Source: Ferruginibacter sp. (lineage in GTDB: Bacteria; Bacteroidota; Bacteroidia; Chitinophagales; Chitinophagaceae). Taken from it: DNA of 64,000 nt. Where the stretch lies: positions 992,001 through 1,056,000 of the forward strand of contig JAHBTP010000001.1 in the NCBI GenBank assembly GCA_019638485.1, read 5' to 3'. Each line of letters starts with the position of its first letter. Within the stretch, counting starts at the first letter, position 1. The position numbers and the translations under genes are program-made. The notes beneath the pieces were generated by a model that saw only the letters and a program-made list of their open reading frames with translations, did not search any database and was not told the origin of the DNA. Below, piece after piece: positions 35,753-44,934 of this stretch.

Positions 35753-36814
35753 TTAATGCGCAGGTTCAGTAATTTCCATTTTCTCTCCTCGCTTTATTTT
35801 ATCCTGAACCATTTTTTCAAGCTTATTCTTAGGTTCTTTAGATTTCATTTGTTCTTCCCACGCTGCATACTCCTTTTCATACTTTGCCAGCGCTGTTTCT
35901 TTTGACTCCGTATCCACCACTTCCACATCAAAAACTAAAATAGCATTTTTAGGAATTTTAGGCTCAGCTCCCTGACGACCATAACCTAATCCCGATGGAA
36001 TAAATAGCCTTGCTTTTGCTCCCTTATTAAGTTTCATTAGCCCCTCTCGCCATCCTCTAATAACACTCATGGCTAAACGCGGGTCACTGGTTAAATTAAC
36101 ATGTATCGGTTTCCCTGCAGGATTAACTGAAGTGTCTGTACTGCTATCAAACACTTCGCCTGAAAGGAGACGGCCGGTATAATCAACAGTAGCGATAGTA
36201 TTGGTATCGAGTAAACTTCCTGTACCCGGCTTTAATATTTCTACATAAACACCATGCTCTGTTTTCTCAGCTTTAATTTTATTCTTTGCCAAATATTCCT
36301 GAATTACCCGATTATCATTTTCTGCCAGCACAGCATCTTCCTTAGCTTGTTTATCGAGCATAGCAGTCATTTCCGCGTGTCTTGCAGCATCAGCTTCTTC
36401 TTCATTTTTATATACTTCAATAATTTTTATCTTACTAATTAAATAATGTCCCTTTTTAATAAAGGGAGGTAATAATCCGGGATTTTGGCTAATCAAGCTA
36501 TCGCTGGAAATACGAAAAATAGCACTATCTCCTACTCGCATTTGCTTAAAAATGCGATAATAATTTCGGGGGATTGTGGTTGTATCTATTTTTTCAAATT
36601 CCGCCTTTCTATTACGGGTATCATTTAATAAAGAATCCACCTTGCCTGTTCGATAATATTGTGCCGAATGGAATTTGATAATCTCGCCATCCTTGAGCAA
36701 ATCCCCTTTTCCATTCGAAATAACAATATATTCTAACCCACCTTCTTCTTTTTTATATTCATGGCAGGATGTAAGTGCTACGGCAGCAAAAGCCAACAGC
36801 AAAAAATAACGCAT
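35753..36814 (-). CDS. FKBP-type peptidyl-prolyl isomerase lipoprotein
   Basis: The 353-residue protein has a lipoprotein signal (LTSC, Cys17), an N-terminal degenerate FKBP-like half (residues about 30-140), a charged helical linker and a complete C-terminal FKBP domain (VDYTGRLLSGEVFDSS, IRGWREGLMKLNKGAKARLF, PSGLGYG, ILVFDVEVVD). It should catalyse proline isomerisation on the periplasmic or outer-membrane side. A Lys/Glu-rich tail ends the protein. It starts 11 nt after nrnA, so both genes form an operon. Confidence 0.92.
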   Translation of the reverse strand: MRYFLLLAFAAVALTSCHEYKKEEGGLEYIVISNGKGDLLKDGEIIKFHSAQYYRTGKVDSLLNDTRNRKAEFEKIDTTTIPRNYYRIFKQMRVGDSAIFRISSDSLISQNPGLLPPFIKKGHYLISKIKIIEVYKNEEEADAARHAEMTAMLDKQAKEDAVLAENDNRVIQEYLAKNKIKAEKTEHGVYVEILKPGTGSLLDTNTIATVDYTGRLLSGEVFDSSTDTSVNPAGKPIHVNLTSDPRLAMSVIRGWREGLMKLNKGAKARLFIPSGLGYGRQGAEPKIPKNAILVFDVEVVDTESKETALAKYEKEYAAWEEQMKSKEPKNKLEKMVQDKIKRGEKMEITEPAH

Positions 36815-36825
36815 ATAAGATTAAT

Positions 36826-37845
36826 TTAAAATTGATATGAACTGAGTTTATCTTTATTTTCCTTCATGGCAATAACAAAGTTTTTTACAACTTCATCAAA
36901 TGGGTCTTTAGATGACCCTCCGGCAGCATTAAAATGCCCACCTCCATTAAAATATTTCCTTGCAAAAGTATTTACATCAAAATCACCTTTGCTTCTAAAA
37001 GAGAGTTTTCGTTCTTCACCCCGATCAATAATTATTACTGCCAATTTAATACCTGAAATACTCAATGGATAATTAACCAATCCTTCTGTATCTCCGGTTT
37101 TGATTTCATACTTAATTAAATCTGTTTGAGGCACAGCAATAACTGCAGTATTATATTCATAATATACTTCAAGCCTGTTCAATAACACATGACCAATAAA
37201 TCTAAATCTGCTCTCACTAAAATTATCATATAGGTTTTCGTGCACCTTGCTATGTTCTAATCCATTTTCTAAAAGGGATGCTACCATACGATGTACACTT
37301 GCGGTTGTAGATGGAAACCTAAATGATCCTGTATCTGTCATTACGCCGGCATACAAACATTGAGCACAATCATTATTAATTAGAGCCCCGTTACCGGAAT
37401 TTTGAATAAAATCAAAAACCATTTCTGCTGTAGAACTTTTTTTAGTATCACTTATCCCATAAGTAAATGCAGTGATTTGCGGCTCCTGATGATGATCAAT
37501 CAAAATTTTAATCCCACCAGCATTCCTTATGGGTTCTTCCATTTTCCGTGTACGAAGCAGCACATTAAAATCCAGACAAAATATCCAGTCTGCTGATTCA
37601 ATCAGTTTATTTGCTTCAACTATTTTACTCTCATAATCTATTACATGTTTACATCCGGGCATCCAATTCAAAAAACCAGCCCAATTTGTAGGAGAAATCA
37701 CGGAAACAGTATGCCCAAGTTGAGCCAACACGTGCATTAAACCTAAGGAAGATCCCATTGCATCAGCATCCGGTTTTTGATGTGTGGTAATCACCACTTT
37801 CTTTGGATGCTTTAACTGCGGATAGAAAAGTTCAATGGGTTGCAT
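36826..37845 (-). CDS. nrnA: DHH/DHHA1 phosphoesterase (NrnA-like oligoribonuclease/pAp phosphatase)
   Basis: The 339-residue protein has the DHH motifs [20 protein letters not shown] and the name-giving IDHHQEP, then the DHHA1 domain ending in [10 protein letters not shown]. NrnA-type enzymes degrade short RNA oligomers and 3'-phosphoadenosine 5'-phosphate. A -7 element TATTTTTG ends 8 nt before ATG 37845, predicting a very short leader. It diverges from ndk. Confidence 0.92.
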   Translation of the reverse strand: MQPIELFYPQLKHPKKVVITTHQKPDADAMGSSLGLMHVLAQLGHTVSVISPTNWAGFLNWMPGCKHVIDYESKIVEANKLIESADWIFCLDFNVLLRTRKMEEPIRNAGGIKILIDHHQEPQITAFTYGISDTKKSSTAEMVFDFIQNSGNGALINNDCAQCLYAGVMTDTGSFRFPSTTASVHRMVASLLENGLEHSKVHENLYDNFSESRFRFIGHVLLNRLEVYYEYNTAVIAVPQTDLIKYEIKTGDTEGLVNYPLSISGIKLAVIIIDRGEERKLSFRSKGDFDVNTFARKYFNGGGHFNAAGGSSKDPFDEVVKNFVIAMKENKDKLSSYQF

Positions 37846-37853
37846 AAGGAGCG

Positions 37854-37861
37854 CAAAAATA
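37854..37861 (-). promoter_or_regulatory. -7 element TATTTTTG for nrnA-FKBP
   Basis: TATTTTTG ends 8 nt before the nrnA ATG, so the leader would be about 4-5 nt. Confidence 0.5.
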
Positions 37862-37924
37862 ATGAAATAGACTTTGGATTAAATGTTTTTAACGTATTTA
37901 TAAAAAAATCGTTTTGTGCTTCCT

Positions 37925-37932
37925 TATCTTTG
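37925..37932 (+). promoter_or_regulatory. -7 element TATCTTTG for ndk
   Basis: TATCTTTG ends 21 nt before ATG 37954. It lies inside the open frame upstream of the start, excluding the longer ndk reading. Confidence 0.55.
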
Positions 37933-37953
37933 CGGCCAAATATTTTGAATACA

Positions 37954-38370
37954 ATGACTAACAGAACCTTTACCATGATTAAGCCTGATGCAACATCTAA
38001 TGGGCATACCGGAGCTATATTAGCTATGATTAATGCTGCAGGCTTTCGTATAGTAGCCATGAAAATGACTCATCTTAGCCGCGAAAAAGCCGGTGATTTT
38101 TATGCTGTTCACCGTGAACGCCCCTTCTATGGCGAGTTAGTTGAATTTATGAGTCGTGGCCCGATTACTGCAGCTATTTTAGAAAAGGAAAATGCAGTAG
38201 AAGATTTTAGAAAATTAATTGGTGCTACAAATCCTGCAAATGCAGAAGAAGGAACTATTCGTAAAAAATTTGCTACTTCCTTGGGTGAAAACGCTATTCA
38301 TGGAAGTGATAGTAATGAAAACGCTGCTATTGAAGGTGATTTCTTTTTTAGTAAGCTGGAGCAGTTTTAA
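37954..38370 (+). CDS. ndk: Nucleoside-diphosphate kinase
   Basis: The 138-residue kinase equalises NTP/NDP pools. It starts [12 protein letters not shown], as the family does, and has the active-site His in NAIHGSDS. The frame is open 38 codons upstream, but family length, the N-terminus and the -7 element at 37925-37932 all point to ATG 37954. A strong hairpin terminator follows. It diverges from nrnA. Confidence 0.96.
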   Translation: MTNRTFTMIKPDATSNGHTGAILAMINAAGFRIVAMKMTHLSREKAGDFYAVHRERPFYGELVEFMSRGPITAAILEKENAVEDFRKLIGATNPANAEEGTIRKKFATSLGENAIHGSDSNENAAIEGDFFFSKLEQF

Positions 38371-38415
38371 GATTTAGATTCTGCTTTTATATTTATATAG
38401 TAGCAAAAATGAATA

Positions 38416-38455
38416 CCCGAAATGTGAAGTTATGCTTCCTGTTTCGGGTTTTTTA
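38416..38455 (+). terminator. Terminator of ndk
   Basis: CCCGAAA (38416-38422) pairs with TTTCGGG (38442-38448) with an inner GAAG/CTTC stem, then six T. The xseB stop on the other strand overlaps its end, so it may also serve that operon. Confidence 0.8.
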
Positions 38456-38665
38456 TTCTTCTTTCCCCTGCATATTGTCCATAATATTTCTCACTTCTTC
38501 TTCTGTACTCCTCAACCGGACTTGACAAAAATTGAGTAGGACAGCAGCACGCTTTACTTTTTCAGAAAGCTCGTCAACATTGATTTGGTCATTCTCCAAA
38601 TCTTTCACCAAAGCATTTAACTCATCTAAAGCCTTAGCATAGGTTAGTTCATTCTTCTTTGCCAT
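38453..38665 (-). CDS. xseB: Exodeoxyribonuclease VII small subunit
   Basis: A 70-residue, mostly helical protein with the family core TYAKALDELNALVKDLEND and the heptad-like segment VDELSEKVKRAAVLLNFC. Several small subunits bind one XseA in the nuclease that degrades single-stranded DNA. Its start overlaps the xseA end by 17 nt, giving translational coupling. Confidence 0.93.
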   Translation of the reverse strand: MAKKNELTYAKALDELNALVKDLENDQINVDELSEKVKRAAVLLNFCQVRLRSTEEEVRNIMDNMQGKEE

Positions 38666-40004
38666 TATTCACTTGTTTTACAACGGATGTTACCGTGGTT
38701 TTATAAAATTTAGTTTCAATTTCAACACCTTCCTTTAATTGATGGGGGTGCCTTACCCATTGGCCTTGCTGATATACAATGGCAAAGCCTCGCTTCAACA
38801 TTTGCTCCGGAGCAACCAATTTCAACACTTGACTATTCGTATTAAGGATAAAATTTTGCTTTTCAAGATAGTTTTTAACAACAACTTGCATTTTTTGTTT
38901 TAAAAAATTTAACCCATCACTTTTTCTTAAAAGAAATGTAAGTGATTTATTATTTAGCAAATTCTCAATTGACTTTAAATCCATCTTCTTTGAAAAAATG
39001 TATTGATTGGCAATTCCCGGGATATTAGCTTGTAGCCGGGCTATTTGTTTTTGCTTTGTATTAAGATGCTGTAACGATTTAACAGCAATATCTGACCAAC
39101 ATTTCCTTATTTCATCTTCAAATTTTCGATTGTACTCAATAATAAACGAAGCCACCTTGGTAGGTGTTTTAAATGATTGGAAAGCCACCAAATCAGCAAT
39201 GGTTTCATTTCGGGTGTGTCCGATACCTGTAAACACGGGTATCGGGAAGGAAGCAATAGTCCGGTTCAAATCATATCCGTCATAGGCAAGCATATCGGTA
39301 TCTGCACCACCGCCCCGAACAAGCACCACAACATCATAATTAATACTTGAAGCAGCCACTTTAGTGAGTTGTTCTACCATCATCTCCTCTGCTGTTGGCC
39401 CCTGTACTCTTGTAGGAAAGACATCTATTTCAAAATAATAATGAAACATATTATTTTGTAATTCGTGCTTAAAATCTCTAAATCCGTCTGTTTCAGGTGA
39501 ACCAAGCAAAGCAATTCGTTGTATAACGGGATGGAGTAAACGCAATTGATTAAAAGTAATAAACCTTTCTCCATCACGCTGAATAATGGTGGGATTTTCA
39601 TTTATTAACCGAGCAATAGTAGCTTCACGCTGTAAGGCCAGTTTTCCTAACGTAAAAGAGGAATCAATATCCAGCAGATTTAACTTGAGGCCATAAGTAA
39701 CATGGTATTCTACTTTAACGCAACACAACACCTCAAGGTTATCTGCAAAGGGACGTCCGGTAATCTTTTCAAACCTTCTAATTTGATTTACAGCTCCACT
39801 CCATGCCGTAGCAGAAATAGAGGTTTTAATCATTGTACTATCCTGCTCCTTTTCAATTAAATTAAAAAAGTAATAATTTTTACCTGCATAATATTTCAAA
39901 CCAGACACTTCGGCAATAACCCAAAATGTTTTATTACCAAAATTTTGCTGCATAACCTGAGCAATGGCAGCAGTAAGCTGAGATAATTTAAGTGGTTGTG
40001 ACAA
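38649..40004 (-). CDS. xseA: Exodeoxyribonuclease VII large subunit
   Basis: The 451-residue protein has the N-terminal OB-fold (LSQLTAAIAQVMQQNFG, VIAEVSGLKYY), the catalytic domain with VLVRGGGADTDMLAYD and FTGIGHTRNETIADLVA, and a long coiled-coil region to about residue 400. TTG at 40004 is used since SQPLKLSQLT matches the family start; the next Met is 17 residues in. It forms an operon with xseB. Confidence 0.94.
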   Translation of the reverse strand: MSQPLKLSQLTAAIAQVMQQNFGNKTFWVIAEVSGLKYYAGKNYYFFNLIEKEQDSTMIKTSISATAWSGAVNQIRRFEKITGRPFADNLEVLCCVKVEYHVTYGLKLNLLDIDSSFTLGKLALQREATIARLINENPTIIQRDGERFITFNQLRLLHPVIQRIALLGSPETDGFRDFKHELQNNMFHYYFEIDVFPTRVQGPTAEEMMVEQLTKVAASSINYDVVVLVRGGGADTDMLAYDGYDLNRTIASFPIPVFTGIGHTRNETIADLVAFQSFKTPTKVASFIIEYNRKFEDEIRKCWSDIAVKSLQHLNTKQKQIARLQANIPGIANQYIFSKKMDLKSIENLLNNKSLTFLLRKSDGLNFLKQKMQVVVKNYLEKQNFILNTNSQVLKLVAPEQMLKRGFAIVYQQGQWVRHPHQLKEGVEIETKFYKTTVTSVVKQVNNGKEE

Positions 40005-40079
40005 ATATTTTTTGTTAAAATTAAACCTTCATCTACAAAATAAAGCCACAAAAAGAGGGAATATCTGTGGATATAAAAA

Positions 40080-40110
40080 TTGCAATAAACCAAACTAACC
40101 ATTAACTTTA
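40080..40110 (+). promoter_or_regulatory. Possible promoter TTG-N20-TAACTTTA
   Basis: TTG at 40080-40082 and TAACTTTA at 40103-40110 (one mismatch in the last base), 25 nt before the lipoprotein ATG at 40136. Confidence 0.4.
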
Positions 40111-40135
40111 GCCGTCAAAAAAATATACCAGCGAT

Positions 40136-40999
40136 ATGATACGCCGTTTAAGCTTTTTATTAATTTCAGGTCTGTTCATAATGGGGTTAACCTCTTGCCA
40201 GAAAGAATTTTCGATTGATGGAATGAGCCAGGGCCCTCAGGGGCCTGCTTATTTTAGATACGATGGTGCTCCCGGGGCTTGTGCCACAGCGGTAGTATCA
40301 GGAAATTACTACGCCGGTGTTGCATTGGATAGCAGCAATAAAGTTACCATAGTGGTAACAGTAACGGAAACCGGTCATTATAATGTTAGCACCAATAGTG
40401 CTAATGGGTTTAAATTTTCCGGATCGGGTGTTTTTACTTCAACCGGAGTGCAAACCCTCAAATTATATGGCGTGGGTACACCGGCAGCGGCAGTAAGTGC
40501 AGCATTTGTACCTGAAGGAAACGGATGCTCATTTTCAGTTACAACTACTACGGGCCCTACTCCTCCGGCGGGGTACTATTTTCGGTTTAAATCAAACGGT
40601 GTACAAATTAATTTGAGTGATACCACAGGAGCACTTCGTAACGGTGATTCTTTAAGTATTGCTGCGGCAGCCAATCCAACCAATCTATCTTCAAATGTAT
40701 TTTATATAGATATTATTGGAAGCGCCAACATTTCTACCGGCACCTATCAGGAAGAGAATGCTGTACCCGGTGCTACCATTTTCACCGAAGCGATGTATAT
40801 TAAAACGCCTTCAGATATTTGGTTTGTAGATAATACTGCGCCCACACCCCGAACAAATCCTTTTAAAGTAAATATTACCTTCATTAACGCTGAAAGAGTA
40901 CAAGGAACCTTCACCGGTAATTTATGGGATGCCATGGGAACCGCTCCTAACCCCACTATAACCATTACAGAAGGAGAATTTAACGTGGCTTTTGAATAA
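40136..40999 (+). CDS. Secreted lipoprotein of unknown function
   Basis: The 287-residue protein has a lipoprotein signal ending LTSC (Cys21), a short collagen-like GPQGPA stretch, and then two beta-rich parts: about 40-140 (repeated Thr/Val/Gly strands, two Cys at about 49 and 131) and about 145-287, beginning YYFRFKSNGVQIN. The look is that of a surface-exposed all-beta protein. I do not recognise a named family. The SRAP gene begins 13 nt downstream, so the two are probably cotranscribed although their roles look unrelated. Confidence 0.6.
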   Translation: MIRRLSFLLISGLFIMGLTSCQKEFSIDGMSQGPQGPAYFRYDGAPGACATAVVSGNYYAGVALDSSNKVTIVVTVTETGHYNVSTNSANGFKFSGSGVFTSTGVQTLKLYGVGTPAAAVSAAFVPEGNGCSFSVTTTTGPTPPAGYYFRFKSNGVQINLSDTTGALRNGDSLSIAAAANPTNLSSNVFYIDIIGSANISTGTYQEENAVPGATIFTEAMYIKTPSDIWFVDNTAPTPRTNPFKVNITFINAERVQGTFTGNLWDAMGTAPNPTITITEGEFNVAFE

Positions 41000-41012
41000 T
41001 ATAACCAATGTT

Positions 41013-41624
41013 ATGTGCTACTTTTATAAACAAGAGCAAACATCGGATACATTAAAAAGTTATTTTAATACCACAATTGTTGATGGCGATTATATTCAAT
41101 CAGTGCGATACGTGGGCTTTGCACATCCACAAGCACCGATTATATTAAATTCTAATCCAAAAATCATCCAGCCATTAGAATGGGGCTTAATTCCCTTTTG
41201 GGCTAAAGACAAAAAGATTCAGCAAAATACTTTAAATGCCAGAATTGAAACACTCCATGAAAAGCCAAGTTTTAAAGGGGTGATAAAAAACAGATGTTTG
41301 GTAATTGCTGATGGTTTTTTTGAATGGCAATGGTTAGATAAAGAAGGAAAGAAAAAGCAACCATATATTTTAACCCTACAAAATAATATTCCGTTTGCAT
41401 TTGCCGGTCTTTATAGTCATTGGACAGATAAAAATACGGGAGAGATAATTTCTACATTCACTATAATCACCACCCAGGCAACCGGAATAATGGCCGAAAT
41501 TCACAATTCAAAAAAGAGAATGCCTGTTATACTAACCAAAGGAAATGAGGATTATTGGTTAGATGGTGCAGAGATTCAATATTTTTCATCAATTAATGCC
41601 GATATCCAACCTCATAAGCTATAA
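41013..41624 (+). CDS. SOS-response-associated peptidase (SRAP; YedK/HMCES family)
   Basis: The 203-residue SRAP protein covalently traps abasic sites in single-stranded DNA through the N-terminal amine of Cys2. The start is therefore fixed at ATG 41013, giving MCYFY; the frame is open 7 codons upstream but that start would bury the Cys. Other active-site segments are NARIET, ADGFFEWQW and the His of IHNSKKRMPVIL. It has no LexA-like box that I can see. It follows the lipoprotein gene closely. Confidence 0.92.
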   Translation: MCYFYKQEQTSDTLKSYFNTTIVDGDYIQSVRYVGFAHPQAPIILNSNPKIIQPLEWGLIPFWAKDKKIQQNTLNARIETLHEKPSFKGVIKNRCLVIADGFFEWQWLDKEGKKKQPYILTLQNNIPFAFAGLYSHWTDKNTGEIISTFTIITTQATGIMAEIHNSKKRMPVILTKGNEDYWLDGAEIQYFSSINADIQPHKL

Positions 41625-41699
41625 TTGCTGAACCTTAAAATTCTTTAACTTAGTCTTAAATTAAATATACCATTCCCTAACCTGAATAATTTTTAAACA

Positions 41700-42299
41700 A
41701 TGAAAGTATTTTTTGCAGCCCTTTTTTCTTTATTTCTATCTAATGCAAATGCGCAGGTTAATGCCAGAGTTTCTAAAGTGAATGGAATTGAAGTTTACAT
41801 ACTCTCTGAGCCAGTAAGGAAATATGAAGTTGTAATGGGACAAGGAAACTCTATTCAATGGTCTAGCTTGGTTTCTGGTGGCTTGGTAAATGATAATATA
41901 GCTACCAAAGTTTCCAGGTTTGTAAGAGGAGTACAAAATCAGGCAACACAACAAAATATCACTTTCGATGCAATAATTTATTCAAACGGTAAAAGCGTAA
42001 GTGCTGTAAAATTTACTGATAATAAAACCGAGGAAAACGACCGAATTGCGGAAGTACAGAAAATTAATGGTATGCCTGTTTATATAATGAGTGAACCATT
42101 AAAAAAATATTCTGTTGAAAGCGATAAAGGAGGCGGTGTAAAATGGAAATCATTGGTTACCGCTGGATTGGTAAACAACTCTATAGAGGAAGATTTACAG
42201 AAGTATCTCAATAAGCTTGAAAAAGATTTTAAAAGAGGAAAAATTGATGCCCTACTTTATACAAGAGGAAAAACATGTGATGGAATTAAGTTTTTGTAG
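41700..42299 (+). CDS. Secreted protein with two tandem copies of an unrecognised domain
   Basis: The 199-residue protein has a signal peptide (to about residue 19, ANAQ) and then two copies of a domain of about 80-90 residues. Copy 1 starts VSKVNGIEVYILSEPVRKYE and copy 2 IAEVQKINGMPVYIMSEPLK; each continues with a W(S/K)SLV..GLVN segment, a helix rich in Lys/Arg and ends in DA(I/L)(I/L)Y..GK...(A/G)(V/I)KF. I cannot assign the domain to a family. The pattern (strand, SEP, K-Y, W-SL, helix, strand) suggests a small alpha/beta fold. It is followed by the two-component system, 96 nt away. Confidence 0.65.
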   Translation: MKVFFAALFSLFLSNANAQVNARVSKVNGIEVYILSEPVRKYEVVMGQGNSIQWSSLVSGGLVNDNIATKVSRFVRGVQNQATQQNITFDAIIYSNGKSVSAVKFTDNKTEENDRIAEVQKINGMPVYIMSEPLKKYSVESDKGGGVKWKSLVTAGLVNNSIEEDLQKYLNKLEKDFKRGKIDALLYTRGKTCDGIKFL

Positions 42300-42395
42300 A
42301 AGAAACTACATTATCCGAATTACCCTGGATAGCCAATTTTTCCCTACTTTAGTTTTTAAAGTGCGTCTTTTACAAACCACCGTTCAGGAGCTGAT

Positions 42396-44114
42396 TTGAA
42401 GAAAAAATTTTTTATTTTTATTTCTCTCTTATTATTAGGTATCGGAAGTATTCATGCTCAGTTATCTAAAGACAGCCTCATCCTTCAGGCTTCAAAGCTT
42501 TTACGTTCAACACCTGCAAAATCCCTATACTTAATTGACAGCCTAACAATAGCCGGGCATTTAACATCTACACAAAACGGTATGTCGCTGCGTATAAGAG
42601 GACAAGCATTGTACATTTCCGGGAAATTAAAGGAAGCTGCGGTTGCCTTTGCCGAATCAATAAAGGTACTTGAAGCCGTCAATGACAAAAAGGAAGTAGG
42701 ACTAACGCTGATTGAACTGGCCAAATTATACAGAAAGCTAAAAATGTTTCAGCAGGCTATTAGTACTTATCAACAGGCACAAAGAATATTTGAGGAGATT
42801 GATGATAAAAACAATTTAGCTACTGTACTCAATGAATGGGGCGTTGTATATGAAATGATGGAAGACTACCCGAAAGCTATAGATTATTATAATCAGTCGC
42901 TAACAATTAAACAGGAATTAAATGATTCAATAGGCATAGCTTATTCATACAGTTTTCTATCCTATATATATCTACTTTCCAATAATTTTAAACTTGCAGA
43001 AGAATATGGTGTGAAGTCATTTCACTTATTTACGTCAATAAATGACCCCATTAGTATAGCCTTACAAAGCTCGGACTTTGCACTTGTTTATGAGAAAAAA
43101 GGCGATTATTCCCGAGCAATATATTACCTTGAATATAGTGACAGCATTGCAGAAAAAATGAATTATGCAGATTTACGTTCAGGAAATTACGAACGACTTG
43201 CCAATATATACGCCTCCCTCGGTAAATACAACAAGGCCTACACCTATAGGTTAAAATATGCTGATATAAAAGATAGTTTATTTACCTCCGCATCTCAAAA
43301 AGCGATTGCCGAACTCAATGTTCAATACCAAACAGCTGAAAAAGATAATAACTTGCTTTTACAACAAAATCGTATCAACAATCAACGCTACCTACTCGTC
43401 CTCTCCTTTCTACTACTGGTAATTGTATCTTCCCTGGTTGCATATATTTATCGAAACAAAAAACAACATGAAAAACAGCTGCAGCAAGAGGCCGCATATC
43501 AGCAAGAATTGTTAAAAATGGAGGCATTAAACTCCATGCAGCAAGATCGCCTCCGGATATCTCGTGATCTTCACGACAATATCGGAGCCTATCTCACCTA
43601 CATCAAAACAAATATCGAAGAACTATCTATATATCCAGTTGATAATAAACAACAGTTTGAGACACTGCAGGAGTTAACATCAGAAACGATTTCAGAATTG
43701 CGCAGAACTGTATGGCTGATAAATAAGCCATCCGTAACCATAGAAGAATGGATAATAAGGCTTAAAGAGCACTATAAAAAAATTGAGCAAATTGCAATCA
43801 ACATAAATATTACCAACACTTCAAAAACATTATCTGCTCTTTTTGCAACTGCACTTTATCGCATCATTCAGGAAGCTGTAACCAATGCCATAAAATATTC
43901 CGGATGCATCGGTATCCGAATAGATATCAACAGTAATGAAGAAACTTTCTCGTTTTCGGTAACAGACAACGGAATCGGGTTTGATGAAAATGAAATAAAA
44001 CCCGGTTTTGGTTTAAATAACATGAAACAACGTGCTGAAGAAATTGGCAGTAAATTAAAAATTGAGAGTACTCCGGGAAAGGGAACCGCTATATCCTTAC
44101 AAATAAAAGTTTAA
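42396..44114 (+). CDS. TPR-containing sensor histidine kinase (HisKA_3 type)
   Basis: The 572-residue kinase has a signal peptide, a periplasmic sensor made of tetratricopeptide repeats (residues about 60-300), a membrane helix at about 332-352, a coiled coil, the HisKA_3 dimerisation domain with phospho-acceptor His393 in SRDLHDNIGAYL, and a HATPase domain (N-box RIIQEAVTNAIKYSG, DNGIGFD, GFGLNNMKQRA). This is the NarX/DegS-type architecture that partners NarL-type regulators, and one follows 71 nt downstream. The start is TTG 42396 with an AGGAG seven nt upstream, one of few Shine-Dalgarno-like sites in the window. The signal is not predictable. Confidence 0.9.
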   Translation: MKKKFFIFISLLLLGIGSIHAQLSKDSLILQASKLLRSTPAKSLYLIDSLTIAGHLTSTQNGMSLRIRGQALYISGKLKEAAVAFAESIKVLEAVNDKKEVGLTLIELAKLYRKLKMFQQAISTYQQAQRIFEEIDDKNNLATVLNEWGVVYEMMEDYPKAIDYYNQSLTIKQELNDSIGIAYSYSFLSYIYLLSNNFKLAEEYGVKSFHLFTSINDPISIALQSSDFALVYEKKGDYSRAIYYLEYSDSIAEKMNYADLRSGNYERLANIYASLGKYNKAYTYRLKYADIKDSLFTSASQKAIAELNVQYQTAEKDNNLLLQQNRINNQRYLLVLSFLLLVIVSSLVAYIYRNKKQHEKQLQQEAAYQQELLKMEALNSMQQDRLRISRDLHDNIGAYLTYIKTNIEELSIYPVDNKQQFETLQELTSETISELRRTVWLINKPSVTIEEWIIRLKEHYKKIEQIAININITNTSKTLSALFATALYRIIQEAVTNAIKYSGCIGIRIDINSNEETFSFSVTDNGIGFDENEIKPGFGLNNMKQRAEEIGSKLKIESTPGKGTAISLQIKV

Positions 44115-44185
44115 TATCCGAATTATATCGTATTGGAACCTGGAATTCAAAACATTATCTTGTTTACAACCCATAATCTATCATC

Positions 44186-44833
44186 ATGCAAATTTTACAT
44201 CTTGCTATAGCAGAAGATAATGCACTTGCACTGAAATCGATAACTAAAAAGCTTTCATCATTCTCCGATATTACCATTGACTTTATTTCTTACAATGGAA
44301 AGGAGATAATAAATCAATTAAAAAAGAAGTCGGTTGATGTTGTGTTAATGGATATTGAAATGCCGGTGATGGATGGTATTTCTGCAACAAAAGAAATTAA
44401 TGAATTATTTCCACAAGTAAAAGTTATTATGCTTACTACTTTTGATGATGATGATAAAATTTTCAATGCAATTTTGGCCGGAGCATCAGGATATTTACTA
44501 AAAGACGAACCGGCAGAAAGTATCTATATGCATCTGCGAAATATTCATGAGGGTGGTGCTGCTATGTCGGCGGGTATAGCGCTAAAAGCAATACAGTATA
44601 TTCGTTCCGACATGAAAAAGGAAACAGAAGGCGCTGAAGAAAGTATATTATCATCACGCGAAACTGAAGTCCTTATTGAAATAAAAAACGGTTTAACTTA
44701 TAAGGAAATCGGTCAAAAATTAAATATTAGCGAGGGAACTGTACGCAAGCATATTGAACATATTTATCAAAAGCTTCAAGTTAACAACAAGGTTAGTGCT
44801 TTAAATATAGCCAAAGAAAAAAAATGGTTGTAA
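44186..44833 (+). CDS. NarL/LuxR-family response regulator
   Basis: The 215-residue regulator has a receiver domain (acidic pocket AEDN, phospho-acceptor Asp56 in VLMDIEMPVMDG, conserved Thr in MLTTFDD and Lys in YLLKDE) and a LuxR-type helix-turn-helix (SSRETEVLIEIKNGLTYKEI, GTVRKHIEHIYQKL). It is the cognate partner of the upstream TPR kinase. The 11-mer TATCCGAATTA occurs 60-75 nt upstream of both the kinase and this gene and might be a shared regulatory site. Confidence 0.92.
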   Translation: MQILHLAIAEDNALALKSITKKLSSFSDITIDFISYNGKEIINQLKKKSVDVVLMDIEMPVMDGISATKEINELFPQVKVIMLTTFDDDDKIFNAILAGASGYLLKDEPAESIYMHLRNIHEGGAAMSAGIALKAIQYIRSDMKKETEGAEESILSSRETEVLIEIKNGLTYKEIGQKLNISEGTVRKHIEHIYQKLQVNNKVSALNIAKEKKWL

Positions 44834-44871
44834 TAAGTACCTGATTACTCATTCATTCCAATTAACAAAAC

Positions 44872-44902
44872 AAAAAAAGGCTGCCCCAAAATGGAACAGC
44901 CT
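44872..44902 (-). terminator. Terminator of the T9SS repeat-protein gene
   Basis: AGGCTG/CAGCCT with two inner C-G pairs; on the minus strand it is followed by seven or more T. It lies 33 nt past the stop at 44935. Confidence 0.75.
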
Positions 44903-44934
44903 GTCTTAAGAGGGATTGATACTAATCCAAAAAC

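Noticed and set aside
37840..37953. N-terminal extension of ndk
   Set aside because: It contains the promoter, is unlike the family, and would make the kinase 38 residues too long.
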